Source of the DNA: a virus
Reading direction: 5' to 3' (one strand)
Virus record (IMG/VR): IMGVR_UViG_3300027977_000166
Span: 1 to 27,404 of that record
DNA: 27,404 bases
The notes under the pieces were generated by a model. It saw only the letters and a list, made by a program, of their open reading frames with translations, did not search any database and was not told where the DNA came from. The position numbers and the translations under genes are program-made. Positions 16,563 to 24,064 of this stretch are shown here, one piece after another (position 1 is the stretch's first letter; every line of letters begins with the position of its first letter).

Positions 16563-17236
16563 ATTTTAGATATTAAATCATAACCATCTATAACTTCAAC
16601 ATTGTGATCATACACAATAGATAACTTTCTTTCTTTATCTCTTTCATTTTCAAGATTTTTATAACTTGAAATTAAAAGTAATTTTTTGTCTCTTTGGTCA
16701 GCGTCCATACTACTATATCTTGTGTCAGAGGTATTCCAATTTAAACATTCAATGGTAAAAATCGAATCAACTTCTCTAGTTGTTAATCTCACCCCGTTTT
16801 TTTTGTGATACCACTTAAAACCTAATTCAAACAGTTTTTTTTGTAAAGAATAAGTTTGCTCAATACCAATACCGTTTTCAAAAAGAATAATAAAACCAGT
16901 TTTTAAAATTGGTTGACCCATTTCATTAAGTCCTACTTTTTTAATTTTAAGATCATCTTTCCAAGAAAAATCTTCTTTAAAAACTTTAACAAGACCTTTA
17001 GATGCTAAATCTTCTAAATAAGACTTACCAAGAGCCGCATGACCATGACCATTTACATCTGTAAACACATAAGCCTCATAAGACCCCCTACTACCATAAT
17101 CCGTTGTATATTCAGGGTCAAACTTTAAAAAAATAAGGGTTTCCCAATTATTACCTGATTTAATTAAATACTTTTTACCTGGAACAAAAATTAATTTATC
17201 CATTTCGGGTAACCAACTGTAATCGTCTTCAAACAT
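16559..17236 (-). CDS. Hypothetical protein leading the secreted-protein cassette
   Basis: This 225-residue protein has no signal peptide. An aromatic- and acidic-rich start is followed by short beta segments (KKYLIKSG, TLIFLKF), a middle part with FSWKDDLKIKKVG and a helical charged C-terminus. I do not recognise it. The segment LFELGFKWYHKKNGVRL resembles short host-related phage proteins of unknown role. Its stop overlaps the next gene by four bases, so it is part of the same transcript. It begins 59 bases from the divergent nuclease gene. Confidence 0.5.
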   Translation of the reverse strand: MFEDDYSWLPEMDKLIFVPGKKYLIKSGNNWETLIFLKFDPEYTTDYGSRGSYEAYVFTDVNGHGHAALGKSYLEDLASKGLVKVFKEDFSWKDDLKIKKVGLNEMGQPILKTGFIILFENGIGIEQTYSLQKKLFELGFKWYHKKNGVRLTTREVDSIFTIECLNWNTSDTRYSSMDADQRDKKLLLISSYKNLENERDKERKLSIVYDHNVEVIDGYDLISKI

Positions 17237-17295
17237 TTTTAAGGTATTTACTATTAATTTTTAAAATCTTATTTTTATATAAATATACAAAAATT

Positions 17296-18096
17296 ATGAA
17301 TAAAATCCAAAAAATAATTCACGTAGCCGACCTTCATATTCGTTTATTTAAAAGACATGAAGAATATAAGGAACAATTCCAAAAATTCTTTGATGAATGT
17401 CGAAAACAACAACCTGAACGTATTGTTATATGTGGGGACGTTTGCCATTCTAAAAATACGGTAACGCCAGAATTAATTAGTATGGTGACTTCTTTTTTTA
17501 ATGAATGTACTAAAATAGCAAAAACAGTTGTTATTTTGGGTAATCATGATTTTTTGGTTAACAACTTAGATAGAATGGATACCTTAACACCAATTTTTGA
17601 AAGTATGCAAAACCCAGATATTATTTTTTTAAAACACACAGGTTGTTATGAGGATGAAAACATTGTTTGGTGCGTCTATGGACATATGGAAGGTTCTCAA
17701 AGACCAGATATTGAGAAAGCAAAAACAGAGTTTGGTGATGATAAAACTTATGTTGGTTTATATCACGACCCATTGGTTGGTTTAAAAACGGCAATAGGGT
17801 TTGAGTTTGAAGATGGAAATGATATTTCTATCTTTGAAGGTTGTGATGCGGTAATGTGCGGGGATATACATTTATACGATGTTATGTATCATAGAGAAAC
17901 ACCTATTGTAATGCCAGGTAGCATGATTGCCCAAGATTTTGGTGAAAAGGTTAAAGGTCATGGTTATGTTTTATGGAATGTTAAAGATAGAACACATAAA
18001 CAAATAGATATCCCATCAGATTATGGTTTTTACACTTTTAAAATAAAATCTATTGAAGATATCGAAAACGAATCTGAAAAGTTAGTAAATGCCTAA
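17296..18096 (+). CDS. gp47/SbcD/Mre11-like recombination nuclease
   Basis: This 266-residue calcineurin-type phosphoesterase has D12-x-H14 in HVADLHI, D48 in CGDVCH, GNHD at 82-85 (N83, H84), H157 in YHDP and GDIH at 189-192. These residues bind two metal ions. With the gp46-like ATPase it would process DNA ends for recombination and replication restart, acting on host and phage DNA in the cytoplasm. It is shorter than T4 gp47 (339 residues), mainly in the C-terminal part. It overlaps the Mom-like gene by 8 bases. Unusually, its ATPase partner lies about 1.5 kb further on and not directly adjacent. Confidence 0.85.
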   Translation: MNKIQKIIHVADLHIRLFKRHEEYKEQFQKFFDECRKQQPERIVICGDVCHSKNTVTPELISMVTSFFNECTKIAKTVVILGNHDFLVNNLDRMDTLTPIFESMQNPDIIFLKHTGCYEDENIVWCVYGHMEGSQRPDIEKAKTEFGDDKTYVGLYHDPLVGLKTAIGFEFEDGNDISIFEGCDAVMCGDIHLYDVMYHRETPIVMPGSMIAQDFGEKVKGHGYVLWNVKDRTHKQIDIPSDYGFYTFKIKSIEDIENESEKLVNA

Positions 18097-18682
18097 AGGT
18101 GATTTTAACATACAAAAAATAACCAAAAAAGAGGCCGCAACCATCTTATTACAGTACCATTATTTAAAAGATAAATCTAAAACTTTTAAAAGTGGTTACA
18201 ACTATGGTTTATTTAAAAACGGTGAACTATTAGGTGCTATTGTTTTTACGGGTTTACCAGTACCTGAGCTGAGTAAAGGGATGTTGGGTTTAGAGAGAAA
18301 CCAACAGGAAGGTTTATTTGAATTAAGCAGGTTATGCGTTCATCCAAAAATTCAAGGCCAAGAACATAACATCACAAGTTGGTTTGTTAGTCGAAGTATT
18401 AGAAGTTTACGTAAAGAAACTGAGGTTAGATTAATATTAAGTTATGCTGACGCAGAATACCATGAAGGCGTTATTTATAAAGCGTGTAATTTCACTTATT
18501 ATGGTTTAACCGATGCTAAAAAAGATTTTTGGATTTACCAAGAAGATGGTTCTTATGTTAAACATTCCAGGGGTTCGGTTAAAAATTTAAAAGGTGAATG
18601 GCGACCTAGGAGTAGAAAACATCGGTACATACTATTATTTGATAAAAATTTAAATATTAAATGGAAATCCCCTACGAATTAA
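18089..18682 (+). CDS. Mom-like GNAT-fold DNA-modification protein (second)
   Basis: This 197-residue protein matches the common phage Mom-like family. It has HY at 24-25, the strand ELLGAIVFTGLP, FELSRLCVHP at 77-86, LSYADAEYHEGVIYKACNFTYYG at 117-139 and the C-terminal EWRPRSRKHRYI. The AD...G.IY.A.NF.Y.G core is the signature shared with Mu Mom, which modifies adenines. It is only distantly like the Mom-like protein at 13928-14728, so the two are not a recent duplication. It is inserted between the gp47- and gp46-like genes and overlaps both neighbours (8 and 22 bases). DNA modification as a role is a family-based inference. Confidence 0.75.
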   Translation: MPKGDFNIQKITKKEAATILLQYHYLKDKSKTFKSGYNYGLFKNGELLGAIVFTGLPVPELSKGMLGLERNQQEGLFELSRLCVHPKIQGQEHNITSWFVSRSIRSLRKETEVRLILSYADAEYHEGVIYKACNFTYYGLTDAKKDFWIYQEDGSYVKHSRGSVKNLKGEWRPRSRKHRYILLFDKNLNIKWKSPTN

Positions 18683-19185
18683 AAGAAGAAATAACCGAAT
18701 ATTGTCGTTTAAATAGTATCGACGATACTCAAAAATTTATGGTTAAAATGATTCGTCAAGGATATACTGTTGAAAAATATGGAACATCACCGATAGTACC
18801 ACAAGTTATTGAAAAAGAAGTGGAAAAGATTGTTGAAAAAATAGTTGAGGTACCTGTTGAAATTGTTGTTGAAAAAGAAGTTATTAAAGAGGTGGAAAAG
18901 ATCGTTGAAAAAATAATTACCGACGATTCTCAAGTACGAGAGCTTCTAACTAAAATAGATTCATTAACTTTAGAGTTATCAAAAGAAAAAGAAAAAGTTT
19001 CTAACAGTGAGATAGATAGGTTACATCAAAAAATAAGTAATTTAGAATCGTTATTAGAATTGGAAAAAAATCGGAACACTACACAAAAAAAAGAAGTTAA
19101 TCCTTTTGGTGATAAAGCTAAAACTACAATAAATTGGGTTACAAAAGAAGACAGGGACGGGAAAACAGACTTATACGGTGAATAA
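18661..19185 (+). CDS. Coiled-coil protein with VEK repeats
   Basis: This 174-residue protein has an N-terminal part (1-45) with a small helical domain, then residues 46-90 built from repeated V-E-K-I-V-E-K units, then a coiled coil (about 92-140) and a polar tail ending FGDKA...DLYGE. Similar VEK/VIKEVE linkers occur in phage and bacterial proteins as rigid spacers. The ATG at 18661 lies inside the end of the Mom-like gene, 22 bases overlapping, and is the first start in frame. Position beside the recombination genes suggests an accessory DNA-metabolism or assembly role, which is not proven. Confidence 0.55.
   Translation: MEIPYELKEEITEYCRLNSIDDTQKFMVKMIRQGYTVEKYGTSPIVPQVIEKEVEKIVEKIVEVPVEIVVEKEVIKEVEKIVEKIITDDSQVRELLTKIDSLTLELSKEKEKVSNSEIDRLHQKISNLESLLELEKNRNTTQKKEVNPFGDKAKTTINWVTKEDRDGKTDLYGE
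18820..18915 (+). repeat. Two 24-base direct repeats inside the coiled-coil gene
   Basis: Bases 18820-18843 and 18892-18915 are identical except one base (T or C at the 12th position) and lie 72 bases apart, so both are in frame. They encode the VEKIVEK units. The near identity suggests a recent in-frame duplication and potential for length change by recombination. Confidence 0.7.
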
Positions 19186-19563
19186 TGGCATTAAATCGTC
19201 ATATAGTTTTTTATATTCTAATCCAGAAGTGTAAGTACTGTTAGCCGAATTACCGATCTCCGCCTCTAAATCACTTAAATTAAAATCTTCTTTTTCTTTA
19301 TAAATAAAAAAACTTAACTCACCGTTTGTATTCTTTTCAGCAATATAATAACGGGGTCTATTACGAGAAACTTTCTCCATATCTACAATATAATCTCTAT
19401 TTAAATAACTTTTTTTACCTCTTAACTGGTTTCTTATCTGTAACAGCAATATATCTTCACTAGACATTTTATTTTTTTCTGGGTTAAGACCATAGTCATC
19501 GATCCAATCAAAATTATCTAATTCTTCTTTTAATATTTGTTTTACAATTCCCTTAATTTTCAT
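19171..19563 (-). CDS. Hypothetical phage protein with tag-like N-terminus
   Basis: This 130-residue protein begins IKGIVKQILKEELDNFDW, an amphipathic helix with an acidic end similar to that of the protein at 10411-11088. The rest is acidic and Tyr/Asn-rich with no recognised motif. It is divergent from the gp46-like gene with only 25 bases between starts, and its end overlaps the convergent coiled-coil gene by 15 bases. Whether it belongs to the same regulon as the plus-strand genes is unclear. Confidence 0.5.
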   Translation of the reverse strand: MKIKGIVKQILKEELDNFDWIDDYGLNPEKNKMSSEDILLLQIRNQLRGKKSYLNRDYIVDMEKVSRNRPRYYIAEKNTNGELSFFIYKEKEDFNLSDLEAEIGNSANSTYTSGLEYKKLYDDLMPLFTV

Positions 19564-19588
19564 TATTATTGTTCTATACTATATAAAT

Positions 19589-21961
19589 ATGTCTGTAAAA
19601 GAAAAAACCAAAATTACAATCCCATCAAAGGCAACCGTTAGGGTTCAATGGGAAGATGAACCACAAAACTATACCAAAGATAAGGTTAAAATAATTGAAC
19701 GTTATTTTGTTGAAAAATATGGTATTGAAAAAGTTCAGGTTATTTTTAAACCTAAAAAAATAGATTCAAATTCTGATACGGTAGATATGTCGATAACTGA
19801 TAATGTTATGGATAGTAATTACCAAAGACGTTTATTTAAAGAATGGTTGGATAACAACCAAATAAATGTTGATTGGGAACGTCTTTTACGCCTTGACGAT
19901 AAGGTAAAGGATAAATTAAAACAAATTAGAGATGTTGAATATCGTTATCGTAATTGGTATATTAAAGAATTAGAATGGGATAATTTTCTATCCTATGGTG
20001 ACGGCAATAAATTAACCTTTGATAACCTAAAAGGCATTACCGTTGTCACTTCTAATCCAGCAAATGCTGGTGGCAAAACTATTTTAAGTGTCGATCTTCT
20101 ACTTTTTCTATTGTTTAACGAAACTACGAGAACTAAGGTTGCTGCCCAAATTTTTAACAAATTTAGAGATGTAAACCAAGTTAGGGTTAAGGGCGTTATT
20201 ACTATCGATGGTGGTGATTATATTATTGAAAGAACTTTAAATCGTTCTAAAAAAAGAAATGAAGAAGGTTATAATGTTAAAACCGACCTTAATTTTCAGA
20301 AAATAATGGCAGATGGTTCCATCCAAAATTTAGAAGGTGAACAACGTCGAGAAACTGATGATTTTATTAAAAAATCTGTCGGTGATGTGGATGACTTTTT
20401 ATTAACCATAATTGCAACTTCTGACAACCTGGAAGAATTGATACATACCCTACCAACACAAAAAGGCAAGTTGTTATCAAAATTTATTGGTTTAGAAGTT
20501 ATTGAACAAAAAGAAGAAATCGTTAAAGAATTAAAATCTGCTTGGGCTAAAAATTTAAAGTCCGACCAATATAATACAGCTGATTTAACTGTTGAAATTG
20601 AAACTTTAAAAGAGAAAATAACTTCTTTAATAAATAACACTAAAGAATGTGAAACTAAAAAAGAATCAACCCAAAATGAAATTAAAGAAACTATTGAAAT
20701 CAAAGAACTTTTAATTTCACAAAAAATTATTATTGATAACGAAATTCTTAAATTAAGGATTTTAGATATTAATAGGGATATTAACGATATCACTGAAAAG
20801 GGTAAGAAATCAAAAGAAAGGTATGACGTTTTAACGGAAGAATTTCAAAAATTAAGTGAAATAGAGTACGACGCAAAAACACATAAAGAATGGCAACAAC
20901 AATTAAACGATTTAAATATTACAAAATCGAATAAAATTGTTAAAAGAGATGGTACTATTAGTTTAATTAAAAACCTGGAGGAAGGTGAGTTTTGTTCGCT
21001 TTGTAAACAACCTTTAAAGGATGTTGACCACTCTGAAGAAATTGCTCAAAATAAATTATTTCTAGAAACCTTAATAACTGAGATCACAGGGTTTGATACT
21101 GAAATTGCTGAAGCAAAGGCAGAAATATTAAAACTGGATGTTATTAAAACACAAGTAGAAGAGTACGATAAAAAATCTTTGATGTTGGATAAACTTAATT
21201 TAGAGGTAGATAATCTTAGGTTACAATTAAAAGAAAAAAAAGAACTAAAAAAGAAGTACGAAGATAATATTGAAAATATTGAAAAAAACAAAGATTTGGA
21301 TACTAAAATATTAGGGTATTCTTCTAAGTTGGAAAGATTAAATAGAGAAAGAGATGAGTTTTTAACCAAAATACAAAGAAATGATTCTGATAAATTAAGG
21401 GCAGAAGATATGATTCTTAAAAACAGTGAGACTATTAAAGTTATTCAAACAGAAGAAGAAGTTAAAATTATTTTTGAAATCTACTCTAGAATGGTTGGTA
21501 AAAATGGTATCACAAAGTTAATTATGAAAAATGTTATACCTCTATTAAATTCAGAACTAGAAAGATTACTGGTTGACTCTGCAGACTTTAAACTTTTGGT
21601 TGATCTTAATGCAAAACAAGAGGTTGATTTTATTCTTCAAAGAGAAGATGAAAACGGTCAGGAGACATCTTATTTATTAACAGAAGGTTCTGGTTTTGAA
21701 AAAACAATTGGTTCTTTAGCATTAAGAATGGTTTTATCGAGGGTTAGTTTATTACCGAAACCAAATATTGTGGTACTGGATGAGGTTTTAGGAAAGGTAT
21801 CAAACGATAATTTAGAATTGGTTGGTAATTTTTTCCAAAAATGTTCTGAAATGTTTGAAAACATATTTTTAATCACCCATAACCCACTGGTACAATCATG
21901 GGCAAATCATATTATAACAATTAAAAAAGTTAATAACGTTAGTTCTTTATCACAAAGATAG
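19589..21961 (+). CDS. gp46/SbcC/Rad50-like ATPase with extended N-terminus
   Basis: This 790-residue protein has an ABC-type head of the Rad50 family. WDNFLSYGDGNKLTF begins at about 133, followed by a P-loop NPANAGGKT at 156-164, long coiled coils, and a zinc hook C469-x2-C472 (CSLC). The returning coil leads to the signature region GSGFEKTIGSLALRM, Walker B D731/E732 in VVLDEV and the H-loop ITHN. It pairs with the gp47-like nuclease in end processing and recombination-dependent replication. About 125 residues precede the head, which T4 gp46 (560 residues) lacks. The P-loop also lacks the usual first Gly. The ATG at 19589 is the first start and follows TATAAAT directly. Confidence 0.85.
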   Translation: MSVKEKTKITIPSKATVRVQWEDEPQNYTKDKVKIIERYFVEKYGIEKVQVIFKPKKIDSNSDTVDMSITDNVMDSNYQRRLFKEWLDNNQINVDWERLLRLDDKVKDKLKQIRDVEYRYRNWYIKELEWDNFLSYGDGNKLTFDNLKGITVVTSNPANAGGKTILSVDLLLFLLFNETTRTKVAAQIFNKFRDVNQVRVKGVITIDGGDYIIERTLNRSKKRNEEGYNVKTDLNFQKIMADGSIQNLEGEQRRETDDFIKKSVGDVDDFLLTIIATSDNLEELIHTLPTQKGKLLSKFIGLEVIEQKEEIVKELKSAWAKNLKSDQYNTADLTVEIETLKEKITSLINNTKECETKKESTQNEIKETIEIKELLISQKIIIDNEILKLRILDINRDINDITEKGKKSKERYDVLTEEFQKLSEIEYDAKTHKEWQQQLNDLNITKSNKIVKRDGTISLIKNLEEGEFCSLCKQPLKDVDHSEEIAQNKLFLETLITEITGFDTEIAEAKAEILKLDVIKTQVEEYDKKSLMLDKLNLEVDNLRLQLKEKKELKKKYEDNIENIEKNKDLDTKILGYSSKLERLNRERDEFLTKIQRNDSDKLRAEDMILKNSETIKVIQTEEEVKIIFEIYSRMVGKNGITKLIMKNVIPLLNSELERLLVDSADFKLLVDLNAKQEVDFILQREDENGQETSYLLTEGSGFEKTIGSLALRMVLSRVSLLPKPNIVVLDEVLGKVSNDNLELVGNFFQKCSEMFENIFLITHNPLVQSWANHIITIKKVNNVSSLSQR

Positions 21962-21978
21962 ATTAATAAGATTTCTGT

Positions 21979-22009
21979 TTTGAAAATTAAAAAATAGTTC
22001 TTATATTTG
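21979..22009 (+). promoter_or_regulatory. Bacteroidota-type promoter
   Basis: TTTG at 21979-21982 and TATATTTG at 22002-22009 are 19 bases apart, matching the -33 TTTG / -7 TAnnTTTG pattern of Bacteroidota primary sigma promoters. The start codon of the next gene lies 28 bases downstream. Confidence 0.65.
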
Positions 22010-22037
22010 TCGGAGATATTTATAAAAAAAAACAATT

Positions 22038-22505
22038 ATGGACAGAAGATTTCTTTTAACAATTATCGGTGGTTCTGAAAACATCGAAAAAGATTTGAAT
22101 TTTATTGCCAACGGTGATACAGGTGTTAATTTTGTAGATGGAAGGGGTATGTTTATTTGTACGTTTTACAGTCCGTATACCACATCGGAAATCCATGGAA
22201 AATTATCACATAGGTCAGCAATGATGCTGTTCGACATCACGGATAATGAAACATATGGCGTTAATCTACCAACTAAGTATTATTTAGGAATATTCCCTGA
22301 AAACCAAAAAATATTAGACCTAAGTCAGAATACTTTTAAAACTAAAACAAAAAAAGAAACCACTAAAAACACAAAAAAAGTGGAACCACAAATTGTTACT
22401 GAAGAGTTTGAAACAGTAAATGAAATTTTAGACAAAATTTCTCGTAACAACTACGATAGGTCTTGTTTAACCGAAAAAGAGTTAGAAATCTTAAATAAAG
22501 GATAA
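22038..22505 (+). CDS. Hypothetical protein with DUF6576-like C-terminal motif
   Basis: The first 100 of 155 residues form a mixed beta domain that I do not recognise (GGSENIEKDLNFIANG, FTFY-like strands, HGKLSHRSAMM). A Lys/Thr linker (about 108-122) leads to a C-terminal helix ILDKISRNNYDRSCLTEKELE. That helix resembles the short ILDKI...GY.SLT..E module I recall at the end of Bacteroidota rhomboid-like and other proteins. It is first in the unit driven by the host-type promoter, two bases ahead of the DprA-like gene. Confidence 0.5.
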   Translation: MDRRFLLTIIGGSENIEKDLNFIANGDTGVNFVDGRGMFICTFYSPYTTSEIHGKLSHRSAMMLFDITDNETYGVNLPTKYYLGIFPENQKILDLSQNTFKTKTKKETTKNTKKVEPQIVTEEFETVNEILDKISRNNYDRSCLTEKELEILNKG

Positions 22506-22507
22506 CG

Positions 22508-22990
22508 ATGAAATATTATGCAGGTATTGGTTCTAGAGAAACACCGGTAGAGTTAAAAGAAAAAATAAAAACCGTTGTTGAACATTTAAACCAAAAAAAC
22601 TATACGTTACGTTCAGGTGGTGCACAAGGTGCCGACTCTTTTTTTGAAGAGTTTGCACGTAAAAAAGAAATATATCTACCTTGGATGGGTTTTAACAATA
22701 ACACTTCTTTGCTCTTTAACCCAACAACTGAAGCTTTTTTAGTTGCCGAAAGATACCACCCAAGATTTAAATCCCTTAGTAACGGTGCAAAAAAATTAAT
22801 GGCAAGAAACTGTCACCAAGTTTTAGGCTTGGATTTAAAAACACCAGTTGATTTTATTGTTTGTTGGACTAAAGACGGTACCATAAATGGTGGTACAGGA
22901 CAAGCTTTAAGAATTGCTGAAGCATATAACATACCCGTTTACAATTTGTTTTTTGAAGAAAGCTTCGAAAACGTATTAAAAAACACATAG
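22508..22990 (+). CDS. DprA/SLOG-like nucleotide-binding protein
   Basis: This 160-residue protein has a Rossmann-type SLOG domain: KYYAGIGSRETP at 2-13, LRSGGAQGADSFFE at about 34-47, VDFIVCWTKDG at about 117-127, NGGTGQALRIAE at about 129-140 and IPVYNLF at about 145-151. This is the nucleotide/DNA-binding core of DprA-like proteins, common in large phages. In bacteria DprA loads RecA on single-stranded DNA. In phages the role is unknown, and a nucleotide-derived signal or DNA binding are both possible. It has no winged-helix tail. It is in the same operon as the gene upstream and ends 67 bases before the next unit. Confidence 0.75.
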   Translation: MKYYAGIGSRETPVELKEKIKTVVEHLNQKNYTLRSGGAQGADSFFEEFARKKEIYLPWMGFNNNTSLLFNPTTEAFLVAERYHPRFKSLSNGAKKLMARNCHQVLGLDLKTPVDFIVCWTKDGTINGGTGQALRIAEAYNIPVYNLFFEESFENVLKNT

Positions 22991-23004
22991 TACAGATATT
23001 TATA

Positions 23005-23035
23005 TTTGTAGAAACCAAAAAGTTTCATACCTTTG
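23005..23035 (+). promoter_or_regulatory. Bacteroidota-type promoter for the sigma-factor unit
   Basis: TTTG at 23005-23008 and TACCTTTG at 23028-23035, separated by exactly 19 bases, match the Bacteroidota primary promoter pattern closely. The first gene starts 22 bases downstream. Confidence 0.75.
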
Positions 23036-23057
23036 TGATTGTAAAACATCGTTATTA

Positions 23058-23237
23058 ATGGCAACAAAACCCTTAAAAAGTTCCGAACCCCTAAAAAAAT
23101 GGGAAAGGATTTATGAGTCTGAAGAAACTATTAGTATTTGGAAATACGATAGTGAAATAAGTATGATTAATCCGTATGAAGTGGAAATTAAGTATAAAAA
23201 AGAATCTGAAATCAAAACCAAAAAAACAAAAAAATAA
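23058..23237 (+). CDS. Small protein encoded ahead of the sigma factor
   Basis: This 59-residue frame is not part of the sigma factor. It starts at ATG 22 bases after the host-type promoter and stops one base before the sigma ATG. It is Trp-, Tyr- and Lys-containing (KKWERIYESEETISIWKYD), with a basic Lys-Thr tail. It may be a small regulatory or host-interaction protein; no family is recognised. Its presence argues that the sigma gene starts at 23239 and not at the upstream ATG at 23176 inside this frame. Confidence 0.6.
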   Translation: MATKPLKSSEPLKKWERIYESEETISIWKYDSEISMINPYEVEIKYKKESEIKTKKTKK

Positions 23238-23238
23238 T

Positions 23239-24063
23239 ATGAAAGTTACTAACACAAAAAGATTTATCGATAATTCCGAAGAAAGTGTTTCAAAATATCT
23301 TAAAGATGTTAGAAAACTTACAATGTTAAAAGCGGAAGAAGAAGTTGAACTAGCAAAAAAGATTCAAGAAGGGGATGCTAAAGCCTTGGAAGTTTTGGTT
23401 AATTCTAACTTGAGATTTGTTATTTCAGTCGCAAAACAATATCAAAATCAAGGACTACCGTTATCAGATTTAATTGCTGAAGGTAATTTAGGGTTGATTA
23501 AGGCCGCTCAAAGATTTGATCACACTAAAGGTTTCAGATTTATATCATATGCAGTCTGGTGGGTCAAACAATCGATAATCCAATCTTTAAACGACCATTC
23601 AAGAACTGTTCGTCTACCCGTAAATATCACTAATACTGTTTCAAAACTTAAAAAAGAAATGGCATCTTTTGAACAAGAGTTTGGTCGTAAACCAGATTCA
23701 AATGAAATGGATTTAACCGTATTAAATCAACCTTATTGTATGTCTTTAAACGAAACCATTAATGAGGATGGTGATGAAATGTTAGATATCATTGAAGATA
23801 ATACATTTATTAGCCCAGACCAATCGTTTCAAAAAAGTTCTGATTTATTAAAAAATGAGTTAAATAATATTCTTTCTAACCTTCCACCGCGTGAGCGAAA
23901 AATTATTGAACTTTATTTCGGATTAAACGGTACGGCTTTAACCTTGGAAGAAATTGGTGATGAATTTGGTTTAACGAAAGAGCGTATTCGCCAGGTAAAA
24001 GCAAAGGCTTTAAGAAAAATAAGATACAAATCTTTAGGTTTATTTAAATATATGAACGAATAA
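23239..24063 (+). CDS. RpoD-like sigma factor (Bacteroidota type)
   Basis: This 274-residue protein resembles Bacteroidota RpoD. Region 1.2 is at about 15-45, region 2 has SNLRFVISVAKQYQNQGL, DLIAEGNLGLIKAAQRFD and FISYAVWWVKQSI (about 55-115), and region 4 has LPPRERKIIELYFGL and LTLEEIGDEFGLTKERIRQVKAKALRKIR (about 215-262). These bind the -10-like and -33 elements and core polymerase. Region 1.1 is absent, as is usual in this phylum. Region 3 is short, by roughly 10 residues compared with host RpoD as I recall it. The start at 23239 is chosen because it gives an RpoD-like N-terminus and follows the small gene. It probably redirects host RNA polymerase. Confidence 0.88.
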   Translation: MKVTNTKRFIDNSEESVSKYLKDVRKLTMLKAEEEVELAKKIQEGDAKALEVLVNSNLRFVISVAKQYQNQGLPLSDLIAEGNLGLIKAAQRFDHTKGFRFISYAVWWVKQSIIQSLNDHSRTVRLPVNITNTVSKLKKEMASFEQEFGRKPDSNEMDLTVLNQPYCMSLNETINEDGDEMLDIIEDNTFISPDQSFQKSSDLLKNELNNILSNLPPRERKIIELYFGLNGTALTLEEIGDEFGLTKERIRQVKAKALRKIRYKSLGLFKYMNE

Positions 24064-24064
24064 A

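Noticed and set aside
20296-21876. Several minus-strand frames within the gp46-like gene
   Set aside because: They are Ser/Phe/Ile-rich antisense shadows of a coiled-coil gene with strong evidence on the plus strand.
23176-23238. Upstream start for the sigma factor adding 21 lysine-rich residues
   Set aside because: It overlaps the 59-residue gene in another frame; the ATG at 23239 gives an RpoD-like N-terminus and tight gene spacing.
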